Source: DATJUF01 sp035524095 (GTDB lineage Bacteria; Desulfobacterota; Binatia; Binatales; Binataceae). Taken from it: a stretch of 12,534 nucleotides of DNA. Made by a program: the position numbers and the translations under genes. Each line of letters begins with the position of its first letter. Position 1 is the first letter of the stretch. The notes beneath the pieces are model-generated. The model saw nothing but the letters and a program-made list of their open reading frames with translations, searched no databases and had not been told where the DNA came from. Below are positions 5,960 to 12,534 of this stretch, piece by piece. The stretch spans positions 1 through 12,534 of the forward strand of contig DATKPK010000108.1 in NCBI GenBank assembly GCA_035524095.1. Reading direction: 5' to 3'.

Positions 5960-7528
5960 CTAATTGCGCCGCTCCCACCACACCGCGATGCCGATAATCA
6001 GCAGCATCTCGGGCAGCAGCAGCACCGACAGCACAAAAACGATGTCGAACTCGGCGGTGGTCAGATTGAAACGCGAGGCACGGAGCGAGCGCGGGCGGAT
6101 CGTGATCGAATTGGCCTCGCCGGCCAGCCAATCGACACTATTCATAATGAAGTCGCGGTTAAAGAAGTTGCCCAGGTTCTGATTATTGGCGAAATCGGTA
6201 TCACCAAAGACGACCAAGCGCGCCTCGCCTTGCCCGAACTTAAGGGGCGCGAGCTGAGCGCTAACTGCATCAACTACCGGAACTGGACCTTTGCGATCTT
6301 TCGGAGTGAAGGCAGCGGTCTGGCGTTTGAAGATGCTGTCAAGGTCGGTCTCGGCCCAAGAGGTATCGCTCGTAATCGCGAGGGGAGTAACGCTCAAGCC
6401 GACCGGCAATCCAGTCATCGGATCGACCGTGCGAACCATCGGGAAGACCGTCTGCTTGTCGAAACCTTCGGTAATCGGATGAGGGTTATAGGTCTTAACC
6501 AACGGGTCGAGACCAAGCGCCGGTCCGGCGAAGAGGCGAACGACTTGATCGACAACGATGTTGTCGCCCACCTTGACCCCCCAAGTCTTTAGCATGTCGA
6601 CGAGCGCGGTCTCGTCGATCGACTGGTCAGGGCGGATGGGTCGCAGCATCACGAGCGCGCGACCGCCATTCTTAAGATACTGATTGATAGCGTCGATTGC
6701 GTGCGGCACCAGAGGCCGGGTCGGGCCAGCGACAATCAGCACCGTGCAATCGCTCGGGACCTTATCCTCCGTAACAAGATTGATAGTGTTGACAGTATAA
6801 TTTTCACCCTGCAGGGCGGTGCGGAAATCGCCGAAGCCGTTCGGATCGTTGGCCTGGCTGGGATCGGGTTCACCCTCGCCACCGGTGAAGCAGACGGTTT
6901 TGCTGCCCGAACTGGTCAGCTTGACGAGGCCATTGGTAATCGCCTCCTCCGTCATATCAGTGACGTTGGTGCCCTGCCCGTCGTCACCGCCATACTGAAT
7001 ATGAGTGGTGTTCATGGTGGCGACCTTATAGCGCTCCGCTAACTCCGGATGGCGATTGGGGTCAACCAGTTCATAACTCACAAGGGGCGAAGCGTAGGTG
7101 TATTCCTGGTAGAGCGATTCAGCGACAGGGTCGTGTCCACCCTCGACAAAGCCGTAAAACTTGACTGGCTTCTTAAGCCGTCTTACTACCTGGACTGATT
7201 CCGGTGACAAACTGAAGGCTTTGCTAACTGTGAGATCGTACTGGGTGTGGTAACGCGTGCCGAGGTAGTTGACAGCGACCAGCGCTCCAACGAACGCAAT
7301 CGTGTAAAGCGCAGCGTTGGCCCCGTAACGGGTGGTGCGATGACCAGCGATGGTGCCGACGGAGCCGCGGATTGAAACGGCCCAGCCAATCAGTGAGATG
7401 ACGCCGAAGATCAGATTGACGCCGGCGAACAGTCGTGCGAACGAACCACTCGTAAAGACATAGGCGAGTACGCCGAAAGAGAAGAGGACAAGGCCAATCA
7501 GTCCCGACAACGCCGAACTTCGCTTCAT
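5960..7528 (-). CDS. GldG-like ABC transporter auxiliary protein
   Basis: This 522-aa membrane protein is of the GldG / ABC-transporter auxiliary type. Three hydrophobic helices (about 7-26, 34-53, 70-89) are followed by DLTVSKAFSLSPES (98-111), the usual opening of the extracytoplasmic domain. Then comes a domain with KPVKFYGFVEG (120-130) and repeated Rossmann-like strands such as CTVLIVAGPTRPLV. Near the end are FGDTDFANN (441-449) and the NRDF...DWLAG segment (457-470), both family hallmarks, and one C-terminal helix (496-518). GldG partners the ATPase GldA and permease GldF in gliding Bacteroidota; the same trio occurs in non-gliders. Its ATG follows the permease stop by 16 nt, with an AAGGGCGGGG stretch as ribosome site, and its stop is 24 nt before the preferred start of the next gene. 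Confidence 0.9.
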   Translation of the reverse strand: MKRSSALSGLIGLVLFSFGVLAYVFTSGSFARLFAGVNLIFGVISLIGWAVSIRGSVGTIAGHRTTRYGANAALYTIAFVGALVAVNYLGTRYHTQYDLTVSKAFSLSPESVQVVRRLKKPVKFYGFVEGGHDPVAESLYQEYTYASPLVSYELVDPNRHPELAERYKVATMNTTHIQYGGDDGQGTNVTDMTEEAITNGLVKLTSSGSKTVCFTGGEGEPDPSQANDPNGFGDFRTALQGENYTVNTINLVTEDKVPSDCTVLIVAGPTRPLVPHAIDAINQYLKNGGRALVMLRPIRPDQSIDETALVDMLKTWGVKVGDNIVVDQVVRLFAGPALGLDPLVKTYNPHPITEGFDKQTVFPMVRTVDPMTGLPVGLSVTPLAITSDTSWAETDLDSIFKRQTAAFTPKDRKGPVPVVDAVSAQLAPLKFGQGEARLVVFGDTDFANNQNLGNFFNRDFIMNSVDWLAGEANSITIRPRSLRASRFNLTTAEFDIVFVLSVLLLPEMLLIIGIAVWWERRN

Positions 7529-7544
7529 CGCCCGCCCCGCCCTT

Positions 7545-8315
7545 CTAGCGCCAACGCGCCGACTCGACTGATCGCTGAGTCAGGAAAAGCGCCACCAGGA
7601 TTACACTCAGGAAAAAGACCAAGTCTGTCGTGTCGATTACACCACGCGTCATGGTCGAGAAATGATCGGGCAGCGACAGATATTTGAGTACCGCTCCGCT
7701 AACAGTGCCCGCATCACCGATCCATGAAATCACATAGAGCAGAATTAAAAGGCCAAAGGAGCTGGTCGCCGCAATGATTTGGTTCTGCGTAAGCGAACTG
7801 GTGAAGAGACCAACTGAGGCAAAAGCCAGAGCGAGCAATGCCAAGCCGAGGTAGCCAGCGAACATCACGCCGACCTCAGGATTGCCAAAGACGATCAGAA
7901 TCAGCGGAAAGATCCAGGCGAGTCCAACCATAATCAAGACGAACGCGGCGGTCGCGAGGAACTTGCCGAGGACGATCTCGCCGGTGCGGACTGGCGCGGT
8001 TAGCAACAGCTCGTAAGTGCCGACGCGCTTTTCTTCGGCAAAGACGCGCATCGTAAGGGCCGGCATAACGATTAGCAGCACGATTGAGAGATCATGCAGC
8101 AGCGGATCGATGACACGCGTATTAAGATTCATCTGCGCGAGTTGATCGGCCTGGCCCATCATCACGACGAGTTGGATCATTTCGTCAAATTGATGGAGCA
8201 GCGCGAAGAAAAAATAGCCAGCGAGCAGCAGGAAGACCGTTAGCACGACGTAGGCGACCGGCTGCACGAAGTAGCCCTGCAATTCCTTGGCGGCGATAGT
8301 CAGTGTGTTACGCAT
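7545..8315 (-). CDS. ABC-2 type permease, GldF-like
   Basis: This 256-aa integral inner-membrane protein has six predicted helices (about 20-40, 73-92, 117-143, 149-172, 180-199, 231-247), the standard ABC-2 permease topology. The cytoplasmic segment FAEEKRVGTYELLLTAPVRTGEIVLGKF (92-119 region) after helix 2 is the conserved coupling region of the GldF/NosY-like subfamily. An N-terminal amphipathic stretch NTLTIAAKELQGYF precedes helix 1, as is usual. It lies 81 bp downstream of the ATPase gene and 16 bp upstream of the GldG-like gene. It should form the transmembrane pore of the exporter. The transported substrate is unknown. No strong Shine-Dalgarno precedes the ATG. Confidence 0.92.
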   Translation of the reverse strand: MRNTLTIAAKELQGYFVQPVAYVVLTVFLLLAGYFFFALLHQFDEMIQLVVMMGQADQLAQMNLNTRVIDPLLHDLSIVLLIVMPALTMRVFAEEKRVGTYELLLTAPVRTGEIVLGKFLATAAFVLIMVGLAWIFPLILIVFGNPEVGVMFAGYLGLALLALAFASVGLFTSSLTQNQIIAATSSFGLLILLYVISWIGDAGTVSGAVLKYLSLPDHFSTMTRGVIDTTDLVFFLSVILVALFLTQRSVESARWR

Positions 8316-8396
8316 GGCATTTCAGAAAGCTTCGCGCACACATCGGCGCATTGACGGACGAAATCGCTCTCGAACATCAGCCCACCCGGCCTTCAA

Positions 8397-9167
8397 TCAA
8401 TCGCTATGTCCAGCTCCGACTTCTTCGAGGGTTTCTTCGGAAGTCGCTCCGGGCAGATGGCCCTCTTTGGCGATCGCATGGAGGAAAACCTCCTCGAGCG
8501 AGGTGCCAGCGGGCAATTCGGAGAGCTTCTCTTCGAGTGCAATACGGCCGTCGTTGATGATCACGACTTTGTCGCAGATTTGTGAGACCTCGGGAAGTAT
8601 ATGAGTCGAGAGAACAATTGTACGGTCGCCGGAGAGACCCTGAATCAGATCACGGATTTCGTGAATCTGGCGCGGATCGAGGCCGATCGTCGGCTCGTCG
8701 AGGACTAAGACCGGCGGATTATGGATCAATGCTTGGGCGAGCCCGACGCGCTGGCGATAGCCTTTCGAGAGCTGCCCGCAGATGCGGCTGGCCATCTCGG
8801 CGAGGCCGCAGGTGTTGACGACATGCTCAACGGCAGCCTCGACTTCGCTCCGGCGCACACCGCGCAGTTTGGCAACGAAGCGGAGGTACTGAACCACCCG
8901 CATATCGCTATAGAGGGGTGGATTTTCCGGGAGATAACCGATCCGGCGGCGCGCTTCGAGAGAATTGGCGAAGATATCGAGGCCATCGATCAACACGGTG
9001 CCGTCGGTAGCCGGCATGAAGCCCGTGATAATCCGCATCGTCGTGGTCTTGCCAGCACCGTTGGGACCGAGAAAGCCGAGGATCTGGCCGCGTTCAGCCT
9101 TAAACGAGATGCCGTTTACGGCGATGAAACTGCCGTACGATTTGGTTAGGTTTTTGACCTCTATCAT
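8397..9167 (-). CDS. ABC transporter ATPase, GldA-like
   Basis: This 256-aa cytoplasmic nucleotide-binding subunit powers the exporter encoded downstream. Walker A is GPNGAGKT (34-41). The Q-loop region reads GYLPEN (77-82), as in the GldA/NatA/CcmA-type exporters where the loop is followed by a P-E pair. The signature is LSKGYRQR (133-140), Walker B is VLVLDEP (153-159) with catalytic Glu158, the D-loop is GLDP, and the switch His is His189 in STHILPE. Everything needed for ATP hydrolysis is present. A 40-residue C-terminal tail rich in Glu follows the SLEEVFLH segment. It is the first gene of the minus-strand operon, divergent from polA across 240 bp. A promoter should lie in that spacer, but I could not pick out convincing -35 and -10 boxes. 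Confidence 0.95.
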   Translation of the reverse strand: MIEVKNLTKSYGSFIAVNGISFKAERGQILGFLGPNGAGKTTTMRIITGFMPATDGTVLIDGLDIFANSLEARRRIGYLPENPPLYSDMRVVQYLRFVAKLRGVRRSEVEAAVEHVVNTCGLAEMASRICGQLSKGYRQRVGLAQALIHNPPVLVLDEPTIGLDPRQIHEIRDLIQGLSGDRTIVLSTHILPEVSQICDKVVIINDGRIALEEKLSELPAGTSLEEVFLHAIAKEGHLPGATSEETLEEVGAGHSD

Positions 9168-9394
9168 TCGCTAATGGAGAGCCGTGATTACGACTATCGA
9201 ATCCCCTTCCCCGCCCGGCCATCGATGATGACGCCGTCCATACCAGCTCGCACGCTGCTCGTTTCGACTGGGCAATCAGATAATAAAGCCCCAGCTTCTC
9301 CAACTGTCAACATCGGGGTGGCGCGATGACGGGAGCGAATGGGGATTGGCGCAGCATCGCAGGCTTTCAATCGAGAGGCGTGATTAGCTAGTCT

Positions 9395-9400
9395 GAGGGG
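9395..9400 (+). promoter_or_regulatory. Ribosome binding site of polA
   Basis: GAGGGG lies 7 nt before the ATG at 9408 and supports that start. The rest of the 240-bp divergent spacer (9168-9407) shows no clear promoter boxes, hairpin or small gene. Confidence 0.65.
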
Positions 9401-9407
9401 CGATTCC

Positions 9408-12029
9408 ATGCCCGAAACACGACGCACGCTCTACCTGATCGATGGCTCGGGGTATATCTTCCGTGCCTTTTTCGCGTTGCCACAGATGAACACCTCGCAT
9501 GGCCTGCCGACCAATGCGGTTTATGGCTTCGTCAGGATGTTATTCAAGCTGCTGAAGGACGCGCGCCCGAGCCATGTGGCGGTGGTTTTCGATTCGCCGC
9601 GCAAAACTTTTCGCGACGATTTGTTCGAGTCGTACAAGGCGAATCGGCGGGAGACGCCGAGCGATTTGAACCAGCAGATTCCATATATCTATCGAGCAGT
9701 TGACACTTTCGGACTGAAGCGGTTGATGAGCGAAGGTTTTGAGGCTGACGACGTAATCGGGACACTGGCGGTGAGAGCCGCGCGCGACGGCTTCAACACG
9801 ATCGTGGTGACGAGCGACAAAGATTTCATGCAGCTTGTCAGCCCGCATATCACGTTGTGGGACACGATGCGCGACAAACGCGTCGGCGTGCGTGAGGTCC
9901 GTGAGCGATTTGGGGTCGAGCCGCGCGCGCTGGTCGATATCATGGCCCTAATGGGCGACTCGATCGATAACGTCAAGGGCGTACCGGGCGTCGGTGAGAA
10001 GACGGCAAGCGCGCTGATTCAACATTACGGTAGCCTCGATGCGCTATTGGCTCATCCGGAACAGGTCGAGCAGGCGGGTATCCGCGGCGGGAAGAAAATT
10101 GCCGGCCTGATCGAACAGCATCGGGGCGACGTCGAGCTGGCGCGGAAACTGGTGCGCATCGATACCGAGGTCCCGCTCGACGCGAAACCAGAAGATTTCG
10201 CCTGGTCAGGGGTCAATCAGAAGAATGCGGCGGAGGTGCTGCGCGAGCTCGAATTTGGATCGTTACTGGCTGAGTTGACGCCAACCGACAACGCTTTGCC
10301 GCCCCCTCGCGCCGCCGCTGAAACGCGAGTGACAGCGGACACCATTAGTGATGCGCTGAACGTTTTGCGCATCGCCGGAACGGTGGCACTGGATTTAACC
10401 ATGACCGACGGCGATGGCGCTGCGGTAGAGACATCAGCCACTGCGAAAGTCGAGTTGCGTTTGAAGGGCCGCGGCGATGACCGCGTGTTCGCGATCGGCC
10501 GGGAGCTGTTCCCGGCATTGAACGAGCTCTTTGCCGACGGCCAAATCGGTATCAGCTGCTACGATTTGAAACTCCATCTTGAAGCCCTGAGCACCTATGA
10601 TATTCCACTCGACGTCCCAGCTTTCGACACGCTACTTGCAGGTTTTTTGGTGAATCCGGGCAAGCCGGAGCCGTCGCTGACCGACCTCTACCATCAGCAT
10701 CTCGCGCCGCTGGGCAGCAATTCATCCGGCGAGGCGAGCGTTCAGATAGTAGAGCGATTGCGGGAAGCGTTGTTGCCGCAACTGGAACGTGACGGCCTTG
10801 CAGAATTATTTAACACAATCGAAATACCAGTGGCGCGAGTTTTGGCCGAAATGGAGCGCACTGGAATCGGCGTTGATGCGGCAGCGCTCGCGCAGATCTC
10901 GGCGGAGTTCGGAAGTGAATTGGAGCGACTGGAGCGCGAATGCCATGAGCTGGCCGGGCAGCCATTTAATCTCAACTCGCCGCTGCAATTGCGCAAAGTT
11001 CTATTCGAAGATTTGAAGCTATCGGCCAAAGGGCTGAAGAAGACGAAGAGCGGTTTTTCGACTGACGCGGATACCCTGGAGAGGCTTGCAGCGGTCCATC
11101 CGCTACCACGAAAGCTGATCGAGTATCGAGGCCTGGCGAAGCTCAAATCAACTTATAGCGACGCATTGGCCGCACTGATCGATCCAGCCACTGGCAGGAT
11201 TCATACGTCGTTCCATCAGGCGCTGACGGCGACCGGCCGGCTCAGTTCCGCGAATCCCAACCTGCAGAATATACCGACGCGGAGCGAGTCCGGACGGCGG
11301 ATTCGGCGGGCGTTCGTGGCAACGCCAACGACCGTATTGTTATCGGCGGACTATTCGCAGATCGAATTGCGAGTGCTGGCTCATCTATCTGGAGATCCGA
11401 CGCTGATCGAGGCGTTCGCCAAAGGTGAGGATATTCATCTCCGCACGGCGCGCGAAGTGATCGGCGGCGAGGGCAAACTCGACAGCGAAGCCCGGCGGCT
11501 CGCGAAGGTGATCAACTTCGGGATCATCTACGGTATGGGGCCGCAACGGCTAGCGGGCGAATTGAGCATCCCCTTAAGCGAAGCTTCGAGCTATATAAAA
11601 CGTTATTTCGAGCGACTGCCGGGTGTGCGAAAATACCTTGACGAAACGCTGGCGAAAGCCCGCGACTGTGGGTATGTCACTACGATGTATGGGCGCCGGC
11701 GGTATCTTCCGGAACTGCGGGGGCCTGACGGGGGTGCGCGCGCCCAAGCCGAACGGATTGCGATCAACACGCCGATTCAGGGGAGCGCTGCGGATTTGAT
11801 CAAACTCGCGATGGTGCGGCTGCATGCAGCGATCGGCGCGCAAAAACTGTCAGCCAAAATGCTGTTGCAAGTGCATGACGAATTACTCCTAGAAGTAGCT
11901 AAAGATGCTTTTGAAGCTACGCGCGATGCGGTTAAAATCGCGATGGAGGGCGTGGCGGTGCTTGCGGTGCCGCTCGTGGTTGAATTGAAATCGGGGCAGA
12001 ATTGGGCGGAAATGACCGCGCTCGCGTAA
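9408..12029 (+). CDS. polA: DNA polymerase I, proofreading site degenerate
   Basis: This 873-aa enzyme fills gaps and removes RNA primers during replication and repair. The 5'-nuclease domain (1-290) is complete: Asp12, Asp62, Glu112/Asp114/Asp115 in FEADD, Asp137/Asp139 in TSDKD, Asp184/Asp187 in GDSIDN, and the helix-hairpin-helix KGVPGVGEKTA. The polymerase domain is intact: motif A DYSQIE (Asp648), O-helix RRLAKVINFGIIYG with Arg696, Lys700, Phe704 and Tyr708, and motif C HDE (823-825). Phe704 matches the E. coli Phe762 position. The middle 3'-5' exonuclease domain (about 310-460) has lost its metal ligands. The D-x-E of Exo I is Asp329-Leu-Thr331, the Exo II Asp is probably His390, and no Y-x3-D of Exo III is seen. 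It should therefore polymerise and nick-translate without proofreading, like Taq and Bst enzymes. The length (E. coli has 928) fits a shrunken middle domain. Confidence 0.97.
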   Translation: MPETRRTLYLIDGSGYIFRAFFALPQMNTSHGLPTNAVYGFVRMLFKLLKDARPSHVAVVFDSPRKTFRDDLFESYKANRRETPSDLNQQIPYIYRAVDTFGLKRLMSEGFEADDVIGTLAVRAARDGFNTIVVTSDKDFMQLVSPHITLWDTMRDKRVGVREVRERFGVEPRALVDIMALMGDSIDNVKGVPGVGEKTASALIQHYGSLDALLAHPEQVEQAGIRGGKKIAGLIEQHRGDVELARKLVRIDTEVPLDAKPEDFAWSGVNQKNAAEVLRELEFGSLLAELTPTDNALPPPRAAAETRVTADTISDALNVLRIAGTVALDLTMTDGDGAAVETSATAKVELRLKGRGDDRVFAIGRELFPALNELFADGQIGISCYDLKLHLEALSTYDIPLDVPAFDTLLAGFLVNPGKPEPSLTDLYHQHLAPLGSNSSGEASVQIVERLREALLPQLERDGLAELFNTIEIPVARVLAEMERTGIGVDAAALAQISAEFGSELERLERECHELAGQPFNLNSPLQLRKVLFEDLKLSAKGLKKTKSGFSTDADTLERLAAVHPLPRKLIEYRGLAKLKSTYSDALAALIDPATGRIHTSFHQALTATGRLSSANPNLQNIPTRSESGRRIRRAFVATPTTVLLSADYSQIELRVLAHLSGDPTLIEAFAKGEDIHLRTAREVIGGEGKLDSEARRLAKVINFGIIYGMGPQRLAGELSIPLSEASSYIKRYFERLPGVRKYLDETLAKARDCGYVTTMYGRRRYLPELRGPDGGARAQAERIAINTPIQGSAADLIKLAMVRLHAAIGAQKLSAKMLLQVHDELLLEVAKDAFEATRDAVKIAMEGVAVLAVPLVVELKSGQNWAEMTALA

Positions 12030-12076
12030 ATCTGCAAATCCTAGTGAATTTCCACGTTTAGCCGCCGTCTAACCCT

Positions 12077-12534
12077 TTGAGTAAAGAACCCCGCCACGAT
12101 GCTGATGAGACCGAGATCCTCCGGCGGGCTAAAGCAGGTGACTCGCGGGCGTTCAGCCTTTTGGTGGAGCGCTATCAGCGCCGGGTCGTGGGGGTAGCGC
12201 AGGCAGTAGTTCACAATCCTGATGATGCTGTTGAGTTAGCTCAGGAGACGTTCGTTCGTGCGTACGAGAACCTTGGGAAGTTCGAGTCGCGGTCGAGCTT
12301 CTCCACATGGTTGTACAGGATTGCGGCTAACCTCGCGATTGATTTTCGGCGTCGGGAAGGACGCCATACGGTGTTACGGGGAGAGGAAGCGGAAAATGAA
12401 CTCGACCGTTTACCTAGTCCACAGGGAAATTCGTTCCAGGAGACTGCACGCGGCGAGCTGAATAAACGCATCCATGATGCGCTCGCTGAGTTGACGACGG
12501 AGCATCGCGCCGTGATACTGCTACGGGAAGTTGA
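12077..12534 (+). CDS. ECF-type RNA polymerase sigma factor, 3' end outside window
   Basis: A sigma-70 family protein of the extracytoplasmic function (RpoE-like) group, which directs RNA polymerase to stress or envelope promoters. The frame is open from just after a stop at 12059-12061 to the window end (152 full codons). There is no ATG in frame before the domain. TTG at 12077 is the best start and gives the normal short leader MSKEPRHDADETEIL. Region 2 is clear: AGDSRAFSLLVERYQ (20-34), DDAVELAQETFVRAYENL (49-66) for core binding and FSTWLYRIAANLAIDFRRR (75-93) for -10 recognition. Region 4 begins at LNKRIHDALAELTTEHRAVILLREV (128-152) and is cut before its DNA-binding helix. It starts 47 bp after polA, possibly on the same transcript. 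No Shine-Dalgarno is evident. An anti-sigma gene would be expected downstream, outside the window. Confidence 0.9.
   Translation, partial: MSKEPRHDADETEILRRAKAGDSRAFSLLVERYQRRVVGVAQAVVHNPDDAVELAQETFVRAYENLGKFESRSSFSTWLYRIAANLAIDFRRREGRHTVLRGEEAENELDRLPSPQGNSFQETARGELNKRIHDALAELTTEHRAVILLREV

Noticed and set aside
5423..6592. A 389-codon open frame on the plus strand opposite the DUF4340-like and GldG-like genes
   Set aside because: It crosses the boundary of two well-supported minus-strand genes, and its translation is rich in Arg, Asp and Gln with no recognisable domain. It is a shadow of their codon use.
8721..9149. A 142-codon plus-strand open frame inside the ATPase gene
   Set aside because: The opposite strand carries every ABC ATPase motif, and this frame is only its antisense.
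9168..9407. The divergent spacer between the ABC operon and polA as a possible small gene or RNA
   Set aside because: The short frames here have no ribosome site or recognisable sequence, and I saw no strong hairpin. It is most likely just promoter DNA.

Overview
The window looks like ordinary chromosome from a Gram-negative, moderately GC-rich bacterium. It has tightly packed genes, short spacers and mixed use of strong, weak or absent Shine-Dalgarno sequences. The set of an acyl-CoA dehydrogenase, a P450-type ferredoxin, a GldA/F/G-like ABC system and a DNA polymerase I with a worn-out proofreading domain would fit an uncultured soil or sediment lineage near the former Deltaproteobacteria (Desulfobacterota or Binatota type). 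That placement is a guess; no rRNA or phylogenetic marker was compared.

Layout, left to right. An acyl-CoA dehydrogenase on the minus strand runs off the left edge just after its catalytic Glu. Divergent from it is a small ABM-domain (quinol monooxygenase-like) gene on the plus strand. A 243-bp gap follows that holds three strong inverted repeats in a row, including a perfect 38-bp palindrome. Next come a plus-strand guanidino-modifying enzyme (dimethylargininase/arginine deiminase type) and an overlapping two-helix membrane protein. Converging on these is a minus-strand pair, a small ferredoxin followed by a GNAT acetyltransferase. AcpS is divergent from the ferredoxin.

The centre, 4454-9167, is a four-gene minus-strand operon read in the order ATPase, ABC-2 permease, GldG-like auxiliary protein, DUF4340-like protein. 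This is the arrangement of the gliding-associated GldA-GldF-GldG ABC system, also found in many non-gliding bacteria with an unknown substrate. Divergent from the operon is polA (DNA polymerase I, 873 aa), followed after 47 bp by an ECF-type sigma factor that begins at TTG and runs off the right edge.

The genes fall into independent units: lipid metabolism (acyl-CoA dehydrogenase, AcpS), small redox and detoxification proteins (ABM, ferredoxin, GNAT), an envelope export machine (ABC operon), and information processing (polA, sigma factor). No phage, CRISPR, insertion sequence, tRNA or rRNA was seen. I did not find a convincing new defence or mobile system. The points most worth a second look are the hairpin cluster at 1607-1776, the loss of proofreading residues in PolA, the three-fold internal repeat of the DUF4340-like protein, and the guanidino enzyme coupled to a tiny membrane protein.
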